A stretch of DNA of 64,000 bases from Atopobium fossor DSM 15642 (GTDB lineage: Bacteria; Actinomycetota; Coriobacteriia; Coriobacteriales; Atopobiaceae): NCBI RefSeq assembly GCF_000483125.1, contig NZ_KI519553.1, positions 841,124 through 905,123 of the forward strand. The letters run 5' to 3'. This document shows, piece after piece, positions 15,597-23,645 of the stretch. The stretch's first letter is position 1; each line of letters opens with the position of its first letter. The notes beneath the pieces are model-generated. The model did no database searches and was not told the origin of the DNA. It saw only the letters and a list, made by a program, of their open reading frames with translations. A program made the position numbers and the translations under genes.

Positions 15597-16694
15597 TTAG
15601 TTAATACCCAAGGCCTTCTTACCCATTGCGTCAGTTGCCACAATAGCAGCGTACAGCTCATCAACCGTTACATCACCAGCAAGGTTATGGATAGTCTCTC
15701 CCTCAACACATGCAGCTTCTGCAATCTTTTGAATTTGCTCGGGAGTGGTTACACCCAACTCTTCAAGCGTTACGGGAAGACCTACCTCAAGACAATAACC
15801 CTGAACGTCAGAGAACTCGTCCTGGTCTACACCCTCAAGCACAAGCTGAACCAAGGTGCCAAAGGCCACACAGCAGCCATGAGGAGCACTGTGTCCACCT
15901 AGAGAAGTAAGACCGTTGTAGAAAGAGTGAGCAGCAGCACAGTTTACATTGTCTGCACCAACACCGGACAAATATACACAGGCCTCTACGATATTCTCAA
16001 GCGCAGGGGTAACTACATTGTTTTCGCAGGCAGTAATTGCCTGAGAGCTGTAGTCGCGTAGAGTCTCATAACACAGCTCGGCTAAAGCTAGACCAGCACG
16101 CGTAATACCAGTGCCTTCAAGGCTTGGAGATTCGGTACGAATAGAAGCGCGGCCCTCAAAGTATGTGCCCAAAGCATCACCCATACCGGCCACAAGAAAC
16201 CGAACAGGGGCGTTTGCAATAACTTGGGTGTCTACCATTACGGCAGCAGGATTTTCTGGGTAGAACAGGTACTTATCAAAACTACCATCATCGTTGTAGA
16301 TTACAGACAAACCAGTGCAGGGGGCATCAGTTGCAGCAACTGTTGGAATAATAACAACTTTCTTACCTGCATAATATGCAGTTGCCTTAGCAGTATCTAC
16401 CGCAGATCCACCGCCAATAGCCACTACTGCATCAATATTGTCTTCTTCCACGATTGCCTGCATCTTTGCAATCTCGCCCTTACTAGAAATACCGCCAAAA
16501 ATTTCATAGCGACGATAGCTATCCGAATCGCCAAAGCTCTGCTCAATCAAATCATGACATGCCTTGTAGCCACTGTTGGAACAAACAAACAAAAAGCGAG
16601 TTCCCATGTAGCCCATCTCTTCTTCAAAATGAAGAAGAGCATTTTTACCCTGAACATACTTGAGGGGCTCACGCATGGCACGCAACATTTTCAT
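15597..16694 (-). CDS. gldA: Glycerol dehydrogenase GldA
   Basis: A 365-residue iron/zinc-dependent alcohol dehydrogenase of the GldA type. It has the NAD-binding VVAIGGGSAVDTAKA, then PTVAATDAPCTGLSVIY, the metal-site Asp in VAGMGDALGTY and the metal-site His residues in AAHSFYNGL and GGHSAPHGC. It interconverts glycerol and dihydroxyacetone and also reduces hydroxyacetone to 1,2-propanediol. The ATG at 16694 is preferred to a TTG two codons earlier because AGAGG lies seven bases upstream. It sits in a run with a fructose-6-phosphate aldolase, a glycyl-radical enzyme and its activase, the same partners as in E. coli anhydroglycolysis, where GldA performs the last reduction. A terminator follows. 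Confidence 0.95.
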   Translation of the reverse strand: MKMLRAMREPLKYVQGKNALLHFEEEMGYMGTRFLFVCSNSGYKACHDLIEQSFGDSDSYRRYEIFGGISSKGEIAKMQAIVEEDNIDAVVAIGGGSAVDTAKATAYYAGKKVVIIPTVAATDAPCTGLSVIYNDDGSFDKYLFYPENPAAVMVDTQVIANAPVRFLVAGMGDALGTYFEGRASIRTESPSLEGTGITRAGLALAELCYETLRDYSSQAITACENNVVTPALENIVEACVYLSGVGADNVNCAAAHSFYNGLTSLGGHSAPHGCCVAFGTLVQLVLEGVDQDEFSDVQGYCLEVGLPVTLEELGVTTPEQIQKIAEAACVEGETIHNLAGDVTVDELYAAIVATDAMGKKALGIN

Positions 16695-16831
16695 ATACAA
16701 CCTCTATCCATCATTTGCTTGCTCTTTAGCGGCAAACAAAACCAATATGAATAGCTTAGTACTTTTATCGTATATAACATGCATATTTTTTATATTTTAA
16801 ACATAGATATTCGTCTTCAGAGTAATAGACA

Positions 16832-16863
16832 TAAAAACAGGCTGAGATACTTCTCAGCCTGTT
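16832..16863 (-). terminator. Intrinsic terminator after the aldolase gene
   Basis: AACAGGCTGAGA and TCTCAGCCTGTT form a perfect 12-bp stem with a 4-base loop, followed on the minus strand by TTTTTATG. It separates the aldolase transcript from gldA, so gldA (start 16694) must have a promoter in the 140 bases between. Confidence 0.93.
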
Positions 16864-16930
16864 AAAGACAAATCTATGTTTACTACATTTGTTTGTGCAA
16901 CGCCAACTTATAAGCAGCGATCTTAAGAGC

Positions 16931-17596
16931 TTACATGAAGGTATCGCGACCAAAAGCCTCATGCCAAGCAGTGGAGAACTCATCAACTGCAATCTGAGTG
17001 CCAGGATGATCAATCATGGACCATGCAACAGCAGGAGGAATAGTAACAGCTTGAATGCCCGCAGCAATCAACTCATGAACCTGATGAGGATTCTTAAAGG
17101 AGGCAGCAATAACCTTGGTATCCATATTGTTAATGGAGAGCATCTCCAACAAATCCATTACTTGACCAATGCCATCACCATAGCTCTCCATACGGTTAAC
17201 GTAAGGAGCAAGGTAATCTGCACCATTCATAGCAGCCATAAATGCAGCGTCAGCGTTATAAATAGCAGTAGCTAATACGCCTAGACCCTCTGCCTTAGCA
17301 GCTTTAATAGCACGCAGACCCGTATGAGTAACGGGAATTTTTACATACATATTCTTGGAGCGAAGGGAGCAAATCTTGCGAGCATCTGCCATCATACCAT
17401 CAAAATCAGTGGCAACTGTTTGCATAAAGAAGGTCTGGTCATCAGAAAGGACGTTAAGCATCTCATCTGCAACTTGCTCAGGAGTCTTGCCGCTCTTAGT
17501 AATAATAGTTGGATTAGTAGTCACGCCCGAGACGGTAAGAACTTCAGAAACTTCCTTAACGGCTTGTGCATCGGCTGTATCGAGTACCAGTTCCAT
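16931..17596 (-). CDS. fsa: Fructose-6-phosphate aldolase (FSA/TalC family)
   Basis: A 221-residue class I aldolase of the small transaldolase family. It begins MELVLDTADAQAVKEVSEVL and contains GVTTNPTIITKSGK, the Schiff-base Lys in MYVKIPVTHTG, then ATAIYNADAAF and APYVNRMESYGDG. Length and N-terminus match FsaA/FsaB rather than the longer classical transaldolase. It cleaves fructose 6-phosphate, or 1-deoxyfructose 6-phosphate, to glyceraldehyde 3-phosphate and a ketone (dihydroxyacetone or hydroxyacetone). I chose the ATG at 17596 because GGAGTGGGA precedes it; the ATG at 17611 would add five residues. Upstream are two tandem 17-bp repeats that may control it. Confidence 0.93.
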   Translation of the reverse strand: MELVLDTADAQAVKEVSEVLTVSGVTTNPTIITKSGKTPEQVADEMLNVLSDDQTFFMQTVATDFDGMMADARKICSLRSKNMYVKIPVTHTGLRAIKAAKAEGLGVLATAIYNADAAFMAAMNGADYLAPYVNRMESYGDGIGQVMDLLEMLSINNMDTKVIAASFKNPHQVHELIAAGIQAVTIPPAVAWSMIDHPGTQIAVDEFSTAWHEAFGRDTFM

Positions 17597-17640
17597 TCCC
17601 ACTCCATTCATGTAAAAAACTATGCAAACAAAAACTTATA

Positions 17641-17679
17641 TACGTAAGTATACTTGCTTTTCTACGTAAGTATACTCGC
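17641..17679. repeat. Two tandem 17-bp direct repeats before the aldolase gene
   Basis: TACGTAAGTATACTTGC (17641-17657) and TACGTAAGTATACTCGC (17663-17679) differ at one base and are 22 bp apart, about two helical turns. Each contains the palindromes TACGTA and GTATAC. They fill the 93-base gap between the activase and aldolase genes, so they are probably operators or part of the aldolase promoter. Confidence 0.6.
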
Positions 17680-17689
17680 ATAGGCCACG

Positions 17690-18553
17690 TTATTCTCCGT
17701 CAATCACAACAGATAAACCCGCGTCCTCTAAAATTGCTACAATTTCCGCAATTTGATTGTCTGTGGGAGGCTGCACATCATGTAAGGTATACGGACGTCC
17801 CACATAACTATACTTATTCTCCCCTAATTGGTGGAACGGAAGTACATCAGCACGCACAATACCCAACTCACACAGCTTGGCTGCATTAGCACGAACGTTA
17901 TCTAATCCATCGGTAAACCCAGGTACAATGGGCATACGCGCTATTACACTTGCTCCCTCCGATAAGATTGTTCGCAAATTAGCATCTCTTATCTCGGGAT
18001 CAAGACCGAGCAACTTTTTACTTGTAGCATGGTCTGCAATTTTGAAATCCACTAAGAAGCTATCTACCACAGCTACCAGCCTACGCGCATCGTACAAAGG
18101 CAGGGCCAAGGTGGTCTCTAAAGCCGTGTGAATACCCTGTTTTTTTGCCGCAGAAAAAAACGAACATACAAAAGGTTCACGTGCAAGCGCTTCTCCACCA
18201 GAAAGCGTTATACCCCCGCCGCTTTCTTCAAAAAAGATACGGTCACGTAGCATATCTTCGAGTAAATCCTCTACCTCACGCGGTGTACCCATAATCTCTT
18301 TTGCACGCGTAGGGCATAGCTCCACTGTCGTGCTACACAGCTCTCCATGAGGTCGAGGTGAGCAATGAATACATAGATTTTCTTTAAGCGATAATTCGGG
18401 CTCAAAGGATAGATTTTCTGGATTACAGCACCACGGACACCTAAAAGGACATCCCTTCAAGAATGCCACGGTACGAATACCGCCACCATCATGAAGGGAG
18501 TAGCGTTGTACATTTGTAACTATTGCCGATGTAGCAGAAAGTCTAGAGGACAT
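17690..18553 (-). CDS. Glycyl-radical enzyme activating enzyme (radical SAM)
   Basis: A 287-residue radical SAM protein with CPFRCPWC, placing the SAM-cluster cysteines at residues 35, 39 and 42, right after SLHDGGGIRTVAFLKG. A second cysteine group (CIHC, then two more Cys over about 20 residues, ending CPTRA) should bind one extra Fe-S cluster, as in activases of the PflC/dehydratase type. GGGITLSGGEALA is the usual SAM-binding strand. It puts the glycyl radical on the enzyme encoded just upstream. I start it at the ATG at 18553 (AGGA six bases before), which overlaps the end of the glycyl-radical gene by 11 bases and suggests coupled translation. Confidence 0.93.
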   Translation of the reverse strand: MSSRLSATSAIVTNVQRYSLHDGGGIRTVAFLKGCPFRCPWCCNPENLSFEPELSLKENLCIHCSPRPHGELCSTTVELCPTRAKEIMGTPREVEDLLEDMLRDRIFFEESGGGITLSGGEALAREPFVCSFFSAAKKQGIHTALETTLALPLYDARRLVAVVDSFLVDFKIADHATSKKLLGLDPEIRDANLRTILSEGASVIARMPIVPGFTDGLDNVRANAAKLCELGIVRADVLPFHQLGENKYSYVGRPYTLHDVQPPTDNQIAEIVAILEDAGLSVVIDGE

Positions 18554-20837
18554 GCTCGGTCCTACTAATGATGTCATCCTGGACAGCCTTTGAAAGCTCA
18601 ACAAACATAGCAGAATATCCTGCAACACGAACAATTAAATCTTTGTGTTTCTCTGGATGAGCCTGTGCATCCAGCAATGTTGCCTTATCTACTACATTAA
18701 ACTGCACATGCTGAATTCCCAAGCGAGAAAATGCCTTAAGGAATGCCTCAAGCTTGGTAAGCCCCCCTTCACCTGCTAAGGTAGCCGGTGAGAATTTCAC
18801 ATTAAGCAAGCTACCATTGGAATCCAAAATATTCTTTAGCTTGGATACACTCTTAAGACTTGCAGTAGGACCGTTGGTGTCGCGTCCCGCCATGGGGCTT
18901 AATCCGCCATCTGCCAGCTGCTCTTTTGCAAAACGTCCATCTGGAGTTGCGCCGCACTTCTCGCCAAGAGGAATATGAGCAGAGACGGTATAGCTGCCGG
19001 GCTGGAAGTAACCGCCACGAGGGTTCGTATACTTTTCTACCTCGTAGCCATAATGCTCTAAGAAATGGCGACCTAGCGTATCCACCTCGTCAATATCATT
19101 ACCATATTTGGGATAGGTATTTATCAAACGCTGGCGCCATACTTCATCGCCCTCGCCTGCCCAATTACGCTCAAGCATGCTCATAAGATCCTGCCAACTC
19201 AAGACTTTCTCTTCAAAGACAGCATGCTTAATGGCAATCAGCGAGTCAGCCAAATTTGCCGTACCTACCCCCTGAACACCAGAAGGATTATAACGTGCTC
19301 CACCTGCAGTAATGTCTGCACCATTAATCATGCAATCTGCTACCAACACACTTAATAGAGGTGTGGGGCTTGTTGTGCGATGCGCTAAATCACAGGTGTT
19401 GCAGCCTTCAACCATAAGACCAACGTAGGTATCAATAACACCATCTACTGCATCGAGAAGTTCTTGGAAATGGGCATAGCCCTCAGGACGTGCCTGCATG
19501 GCAATTTCTAGGCAGCGCACCATATTGAACATAGAGATGTCATGCAAGCCATACATACGGCCTGGAATAGACAGCTCAACGCAACCTACGATTGCATAAT
19601 CACGAGCGTCTTCTATGCTAATGCCACGATTTACAAACGCAGGAATGTTTACCTCATCGTTAAAGCACTGAGGAATACCATCGCCTAAGCGAATGACTTC
19701 ACCCGCCTTATGATACAAGGTCTCGGGCAAGCCAGAAAACACACGTAAAGACAGGTTAGGCTGAGGTAAACGAGTGTCCTTTTGGATGTCCAACAAAAGC
19801 TCAGATAGCTCATTGGAAGCATCATTACCCTGAGCATCTACGCCACCTACAACCAGGTTAAAACCTGAGGGAAAACCAGCAAAAGATTTAGCGCTATCCG
19901 TAGAGCGAACAAACACAATAGTATTAGTCTTAAGATAGAAGCACTGGATAAGTTCACGAATATCCTGAGCACTCACACCAGCATCAACTGTTGCACGATA
20001 ATACGGCCACAAATACTGATCCATACGCCCTAGAGAAATGGAACTCGCGTTGGATTCGTGCTCAAGCACCAGCTCTGTTAGCCAAACCAACTGTAGAGCA
20101 TCTCGCAAATCACGTGCAGGCTGAGTAGCCACATGCGCTAGAACTTCTGCCATAGCCAACAGCTCTCCTGCGCGCTTCTCGTCCGCCGTAGAAGCCATGA
20201 CACGACATACATGCTCATAACGCTTGATGTAAGCAATTGTTGCTTCTAAACACACAACCGCAGCAGCATAAAACTCATTGCTGGGATTTTCTTCTGCTCG
20301 CTGATGAGCATCTGCAGCCAAAGCGCCAAATCCACGCGAAAGCACAGCAGGAATGTCTGCAATGATATGTCCTTGACCCTTATCGGTCTGGGCTACCGAG
20401 AAAATCTTAGTCTTTTGAGCATCTGCTGCCTGCTGAGATATATGAGCGTTATACCAATCGTTGAGCGACTTACCGCTCCAATAGCTCAACAACTCATCTT
20501 TGAAGGTGCGCTTATCTGCCTCGCTCATCTCAAAGGTGTCTTGCGGACGCGTAGGAAATTTATCCAGCTCGTCTAAAATCCAATAGGGAGACATTTCTGG
20601 AGACAATACACCCGCACGAGGAGTACGCGTACGATTACCCACTAGCAGGTCATATTCATCAATTACAATCTCATGCTGTTCAAGAATATGACGCAACGCC
20701 AAAGCTCGACGCATAAGTACCGATTGACCCTCTGTCTGCTTCCAACTTTGGGTATATAACAGTGCACGCTCAAGATCAATCTGTCGGGGTTTTGCAAAAA
20801 GAGAATCCCTGATGGCTTGTGTTCGAGCGCTTAGCAT
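18543..20837 (-). CDS. PflD-like glycyl-radical enzyme
   Basis: A 764-residue glycyl-radical enzyme of the PFL2/glycerol-dehydratase branch, not true pyruvate formate-lyase. The active-site Cys419 lies in IVGCVELSIPGRM, with the general-base Glu421, whereas PFL has two adjacent cysteines. The radical Gly740 lies in RVAGYSAMFVELS, 25 residues from the end. The ribosome-binding site is GGGAGG. Neighbours are its activase, fructose-6-phosphate aldolase, GldA and a PTS. In E. coli the same set includes PflD, reported to open the ring of 1,5-anhydromannitol 6-phosphate, with YbiW acting on the glucitol epimer. That makes an anhydrohexitol-6-phosphate lyase the leading prediction; a glycerol or diol dehydratase is the alternative. 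Substrate-pocket residues would need comparison to decide. Confidence 0.9.
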   Translation of the reverse strand: MLSARTQAIRDSLFAKPRQIDLERALLYTQSWKQTEGQSVLMRRALALRHILEQHEIVIDEYDLLVGNRTRTPRAGVLSPEMSPYWILDELDKFPTRPQDTFEMSEADKRTFKDELLSYWSGKSLNDWYNAHISQQAADAQKTKIFSVAQTDKGQGHIIADIPAVLSRGFGALAADAHQRAEENPSNEFYAAAVVCLEATIAYIKRYEHVCRVMASTADEKRAGELLAMAEVLAHVATQPARDLRDALQLVWLTELVLEHESNASSISLGRMDQYLWPYYRATVDAGVSAQDIRELIQCFYLKTNTIVFVRSTDSAKSFAGFPSGFNLVVGGVDAQGNDASNELSELLLDIQKDTRLPQPNLSLRVFSGLPETLYHKAGEVIRLGDGIPQCFNDEVNIPAFVNRGISIEDARDYAIVGCVELSIPGRMYGLHDISMFNMVRCLEIAMQARPEGYAHFQELLDAVDGVIDTYVGLMVEGCNTCDLAHRTTSPTPLLSVLVADCMINGADITAGGARYNPSGVQGVGTANLADSLIAIKHAVFEEKVLSWQDLMSMLERNWAGEGDEVWRQRLINTYPKYGNDIDEVDTLGRHFLEHYGYEVEKYTNPRGGYFQPGSYTVSAHIPLGEKCGATPDGRFAKEQLADGGLSPMAGRDTNGPTASLKSVSKLKNILDSNGSLLNVKFSPATLAGEGGLTKLEAFLKAFSRLGIQHVQFNVVDKATLLDAQAHPEKHKDLIVRVAGYSAMFVELSKAVQDDIISRTEHVL

Positions 20838-20855
20838 ACATGCCTCCCAGCACAG

Positions 20856-21026
20856 TATTGAGCATGGATTATTGAGTACTTTCAGTCTATATTGTTATGT
20901 ATTGATTTGCAATTCTTTTTTATTGTTAATTATTGTTTTGTCCCAATCAATCGAGAAATTTTTGCACTATTAATCGATATTTTGCAGTCAAGCATATATC
21001 TATAAAAAGTATTGTTTAGTATTGTT
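20856..21026. promoter_or_regulatory. Array of TATTGTT-type repeats, likely DeoR operators
   Basis: In the divergent gap between the glycyl-radical gene and the DeoR gene, TATTGTT (or TATTGAT) occurs in pairs starting exactly 10 bases apart: 20890 and 20900, 20921 and 20931, 21010 and 21020. Two TATTGAG copies at 20856 and 20870 extend the series. One-turn spacing of direct repeats fits cooperative binding by a DeoR-family regulator, whose gene is adjacent. The group at 21010-21026 is 35-50 bases before the DeoR start and would allow autoregulation. Confidence 0.65.
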
Positions 21027-21060
21027 GTACCACAAACAATCCAATTTTAGAGGAGAACCT

Positions 21061-21816
21061 ATGTTCCTCAAGGAGCGTCAAAACGCGATTGCCAATATGG
21101 TTAAATCCAACGGTCGTGTAGCTGTAGCAGACCTTGCTGAACAATTTGCTGTTACCGTTGATTGCATACGTAAAGATCTTCGCCAACTGGAATCGCAAGG
21201 TGCGCTCAAACGCGTATACGGCGGTGCTATTAGCATTACCGAAACCCCAGAGCGTACCGTCTATAAACGTTTCAGCACTAATACTGCCGAGAAACAAGCA
21301 GTAGCTGCAAAAGCCTATGATCTTATTGCGCCTGGAGATATTATCTTTTTGGACATTTCTACCACTAACTTAGAACTTGCTCGCCTATTAGCCACAGGAC
21401 ATAAGCGCTGCATTGTGGTTTCCAACATGATGGACAGCTTGCAAGTCATGGCAGAAAATCCCGCCCTTACCGTCATGTGTCCTGGTGGAAATGTAAGCCT
21501 GGATCTCAATGGATTTGTGGGTACTCTTACAATTGCTAATCTCAAACCTATTACCTTTGATAAATCCTTTATTGGTGCTATTGGTATTGATCTTCTCACT
21601 GGCGAGGTAAGCACATTTGAGATGGATGACGGCATGGTCAAACATACCGTTTTGGAAAACACAGACCAAGTCTACTTAATGGCTGATTCCCATAAATTTG
21701 ACTCACGCGGCAATTATAATTTTGCCTCGCTCAGTGAGTTTGAAGGTCTTATTACCGAAGCTGTAACAACCAAGCAGAAGAAGGCGCTGGCCAAGTTTGA
21801 TATCGAGCTTATCTAA
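21061..21816 (+). CDS. DeoR/GlpR-family transcriptional regulator
   Basis: A 251-residue regulator with an N-terminal DeoR helix-turn-helix (residues 1-56: MFLKERQNAIANMV, then VADLAEQFAVTVDCIRKDLRQL) and a C-terminal sugar-phosphate-sensing domain of the DeoRC/isomerase-like fold (DIIFLDISTTNLELAR, then SFIGAIGIDLLTGEVS). The ATG at 21061 has AGAGGAG just upstream; the longer frame to 21022 lacks support. It is transcribed away from the glycyl-radical gene, across the TATTGTT array, so it most likely controls the whole gldA-to-PTS locus in response to a phosphorylated sugar or anhydrohexitol. It converges on the PTS EIIB gene across a bidirectional terminator. Confidence 0.93.
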   Translation: MFLKERQNAIANMVKSNGRVAVADLAEQFAVTVDCIRKDLRQLESQGALKRVYGGAISITETPERTVYKRFSTNTAEKQAVAAKAYDLIAPGDIIFLDISTTNLELARLLATGHKRCIVVSNMMDSLQVMAENPALTVMCPGGNVSLDLNGFVGTLTIANLKPITFDKSFIGAIGIDLLTGEVSTFEMDDGMVKHTVLENTDQVYLMADSHKFDSRGNYNFASLSEFEGLITEAVTTKQKKALAKFDIELI

Positions 21817-21839
21817 ATCTAAGCAAATACGCAACAAAT

Positions 21840-21875
21840 AAGCGGCGCCCCACAATGTTAGGGACGCCGCTTTTC
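21840..21875. terminator. Bidirectional terminator between DeoR gene and EIIB gene
   Basis: AAGCGGCG and CGCCGCTT with an inner CCC/GGG extension form a strong stem, followed by TTTTCTTA on the plus strand and TTATTTG on the minus strand. It serves both convergent genes. Confidence 0.88.
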
Positions 21876-21912
21876 TTACCGTTAAACGGTGGATATAGAA
21901 AGCTGCAAAGAA

Positions 21913-22221
21913 TTAGCCAAGCTCTTTTTGAACCTTAGCAACAATGGCCTCGGCAGACTTAATTACCTGACCAGCAGTCAAGCGAATCTTAGGAAGTTTC
22001 TCAAAACGCTCGGCACCCTTGATGGGCATATCGGTAGTAAGGACAACTGCGGTTGCTTCTGCAATATCCGCATCAGTCAAAGCATCCTCAATACCAATGG
22101 AGCCCTGGGTTTCCACGCTGCAGTCTACACCAGCCTTTGCACAGGCCTTCTTCAGAGCTTCGGCTGCCATATAGGTGTGTGCAACACCTGAAGGGCAAGC
22201 GGTAACAGCAATAATCTTCAT
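21913..22221 (-). CDS. PTS fructose-family EIIB component
   Basis: A 102-residue cytoplasmic phosphocarrier of the fructose/mannitol PTS family. The phosphorylated Cys is in TACPSGVAHTYMAAE near residue 9, the standard EIIB-Fru signature. It accepts phosphate from EIIA and passes it to the sugar bound by EIIC. It lies 67 bases after the EIIC gene with a small hairpin between them. In E. coli the related frw genes lie beside pflD, and here the pair sits in the glycyl-radical locus, so uptake of 1,5-anhydrohexitol as the 6-phosphate is a reasonable proposal. No EIIA gene is present in the window. Confidence 0.93.
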   Translation of the reverse strand: MKIIAVTACPSGVAHTYMAAEALKKACAKAGVDCSVETQGSIGIEDALTDADIAEATAVVLTTDMPIKGAERFEKLPKIRLTAGQVIKSAEAIVAKVQKELG

Positions 22222-22251
22222 TGAGTAAACCTTCTTTGTTGCGAATGGTTA

Positions 22252-22266
22252 TCACACTATGTGTGA
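22252..22266 (-). repeat. Small hairpin between EIIC and EIIB genes
   Basis: TCACAC and GTGTGA flank TAT. It has no U-tract, so it is more likely to affect mRNA processing or relative EIIB/EIIC levels than to terminate transcription. Confidence 0.4.
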
Positions 22267-22288
22267 CGCTTACTTGGTTACGAGCTTA

Positions 22289-23386
22289 TTAGAACTCAAT
22301 CTGGATGTCCAGATCATCTGCATCTGCTGCAGAGTTAATCTCTTCTGCTACATAATCCTTCTTGAAGAGGAAGATAAGTGCCAAATACAGTGCAATACCT
22401 GCACATAAAGAGATCAGGTATGTAGCAATGGAAGTTACAGGAAGAACAACCAAGCCACCCCATGCAGCGTTGCAGTAAGTACCCAATGCACCAGCTACGC
22501 CACCTGCAAATGCACAGGAAATCACATTAATAGGAATCATACGACCAGGATCGGTAGTGGTGTAAGAAATTGCACCCTCAGTGATGCCACAAGCACCCAT
22601 GACAATAGCGCCAATACCAGCATCGCGCTCCTCCTGGGAGAACTTGTTCTTAAAAATGAAGGTAGCAAGACCAACTGCAATGGGAGGTACGCAAATTGCC
22701 AAAGCAATGGGACCAAAGAATGCACAGTTGTTGCCAGCCATAACCTCGGTACCTACAACTGCCACACCAGTGGAATAAGCAACCTTGTTTACAGGGCCGC
22801 CCAGGTCAAAGCCAATCATGGCACCACAGATAATACCTACAATAATTGCACTTGCGCCACTCATGGAAGTAAGCCACTGAGTAAGAGTCTCCAGCAACCA
22901 AGCACAAGGAGCGCCAACTACGCAAATAATGATGGTGCCAACTACCAGCGAAGTGATAAGAGGAATAATCATGATGGACTTAAGAGACTGCATAGACTTA
23001 GGCAGTTGAACCTTCTTAAGTTGCTCTGCAAGCAAACCACAGAGAATACCGGCGATAATACCGCCGATAAAACCAGAGCCAACGGTTACGGCAAGCTGAC
23101 CACAAATAAGTCCAGGAGCAATGCCGGGACGATCTGCAAAAGAAGCTGCAATGTAAGCAGACAGGACAGGAACCATAAGGCCTAGACCAGTGCCACCAAT
23201 CTTGCTCAGTACATCAATAACAATGTTGCTTGCCTGTACAGAACCCTCAGTAGTTACCGAATTAAGCGACAACATTGTTGCAATTGCATACAAGATTCCG
23301 CCAGTTACAACGACAGGAATCATATGCGAAACACCATTCATAAGGTGTTGCTGAAGCTTCTGAGCTCCAGAAGTTGACTTGCCCAT
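22289..23386 (-). CDS. PTS fructose-family EIIC permease
   Basis: A 365-residue membrane permease of the fructose PTS family (FrwC-like), with eight to ten hydrophobic segments. Family features are HLMNGVSHMIPVVVTGGILYA at residues 14-33 or so, FADRPGIAPGLICG, the conserved GAMIGFDLGGPVNKVAYS and GACGITEGAISYTT, the glutamate region that contacts the sugar. The ATG at 23386 is preferred because the GGGGG ribosome-binding site is seven bases upstream; the ATG at 23392 is too close to it. It is the first gene of an EIIC-EIIB operon driven by the consensus promoter at 23448-23476. EIIA and EIIB domains are not fused to it. Confidence 0.93.
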   Translation of the reverse strand: MGKSTSGAQKLQQHLMNGVSHMIPVVVTGGILYAIATMLSLNSVTTEGSVQASNIVIDVLSKIGGTGLGLMVPVLSAYIAASFADRPGIAPGLICGQLAVTVGSGFIGGIIAGILCGLLAEQLKKVQLPKSMQSLKSIMIIPLITSLVVGTIIICVVGAPCAWLLETLTQWLTSMSGASAIIVGIICGAMIGFDLGGPVNKVAYSTGVAVVGTEVMAGNNCAFFGPIALAICVPPIAVGLATFIFKNKFSQEERDAGIGAIVMGACGITEGAISYTTTDPGRMIPINVISCAFAGGVAGALGTYCNAAWGGLVVLPVTSIATYLISLCAGIALYLALIFLFKKDYVAEEINSAADADDLDIQIEF

Positions 23387-23447
23387 TAACATCCCCCTTT
23401 AAACACATTTACTATTTATTGCTCTTGTTTTTTCTTACTGTGTCCCC

Positions 23448-23476
23448 AATATATGTAGAAAATTTGTTTATGTCAA
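23448..23476 (-). promoter_or_regulatory. Consensus promoter of the PTS EIIC-EIIB operon
   Basis: On the minus strand TTGACA and TATATT are separated by exactly 17 bases, a near-perfect sigma-70-type promoter. The expected start is near 23441, giving a 5' leader of about 55 bases. Such a strong core promoter would need repression, which fits the operator that overlaps its -35 box. Confidence 0.82.
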
Positions 23477-23485
23477 CACAAATTT
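23460..23485. promoter_or_regulatory. Operator overlapping the PTS promoter
   Basis: AAATTTGT (23460-23467) and ACAAATTT (23478-23485) form a perfect inverted repeat around the TTGACA box. A protein bound here would block RNA polymerase. It differs from the TATTGTT repeats next to the DeoR gene, so a second regulator may be involved. Confidence 0.6.
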
Positions 23486-23571
23486 GGGTAAAAGGAAGAA
23501 ATATTTTGCTCCTATGTATAAAAAATATTTAAAATACAAGCTTAACAATCTAAGCAATATAAACAATGTAT

Positions 23572-23611
23572 AAAAATGAGCTGCTGGATACCTTTCCAAC
23601 AGCTCATTTTT
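23572..23611. terminator. Terminator after the transglutaminase-like surface protein
   Basis: AAAAATGAGCTG and CAGCTCATTTTT with an inner TGGA/TCCA extension form a long symmetric stem, 35 bases past the stop codon of the minus-strand surface-protein gene. A and T runs on both arms make it potentially bidirectional. Confidence 0.88.
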
Positions 23612-23645
23612 GCACTACAAACCTATTTTCGTGCTGTCTTTTGCA

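Noticed and set aside
16224-16754. A 176-codon open frame antisense to gldA
   Set aside because: Cys/Asn/Ile-rich composition without domains; it overlaps clear gldA motifs on the other strand.
18543-20837. Pyruvate formate-lyase
   Set aside because: The active site has a single Cys followed by Val-Glu rather than two adjacent Cys, and the neighbours fit a PflD-type lyase.
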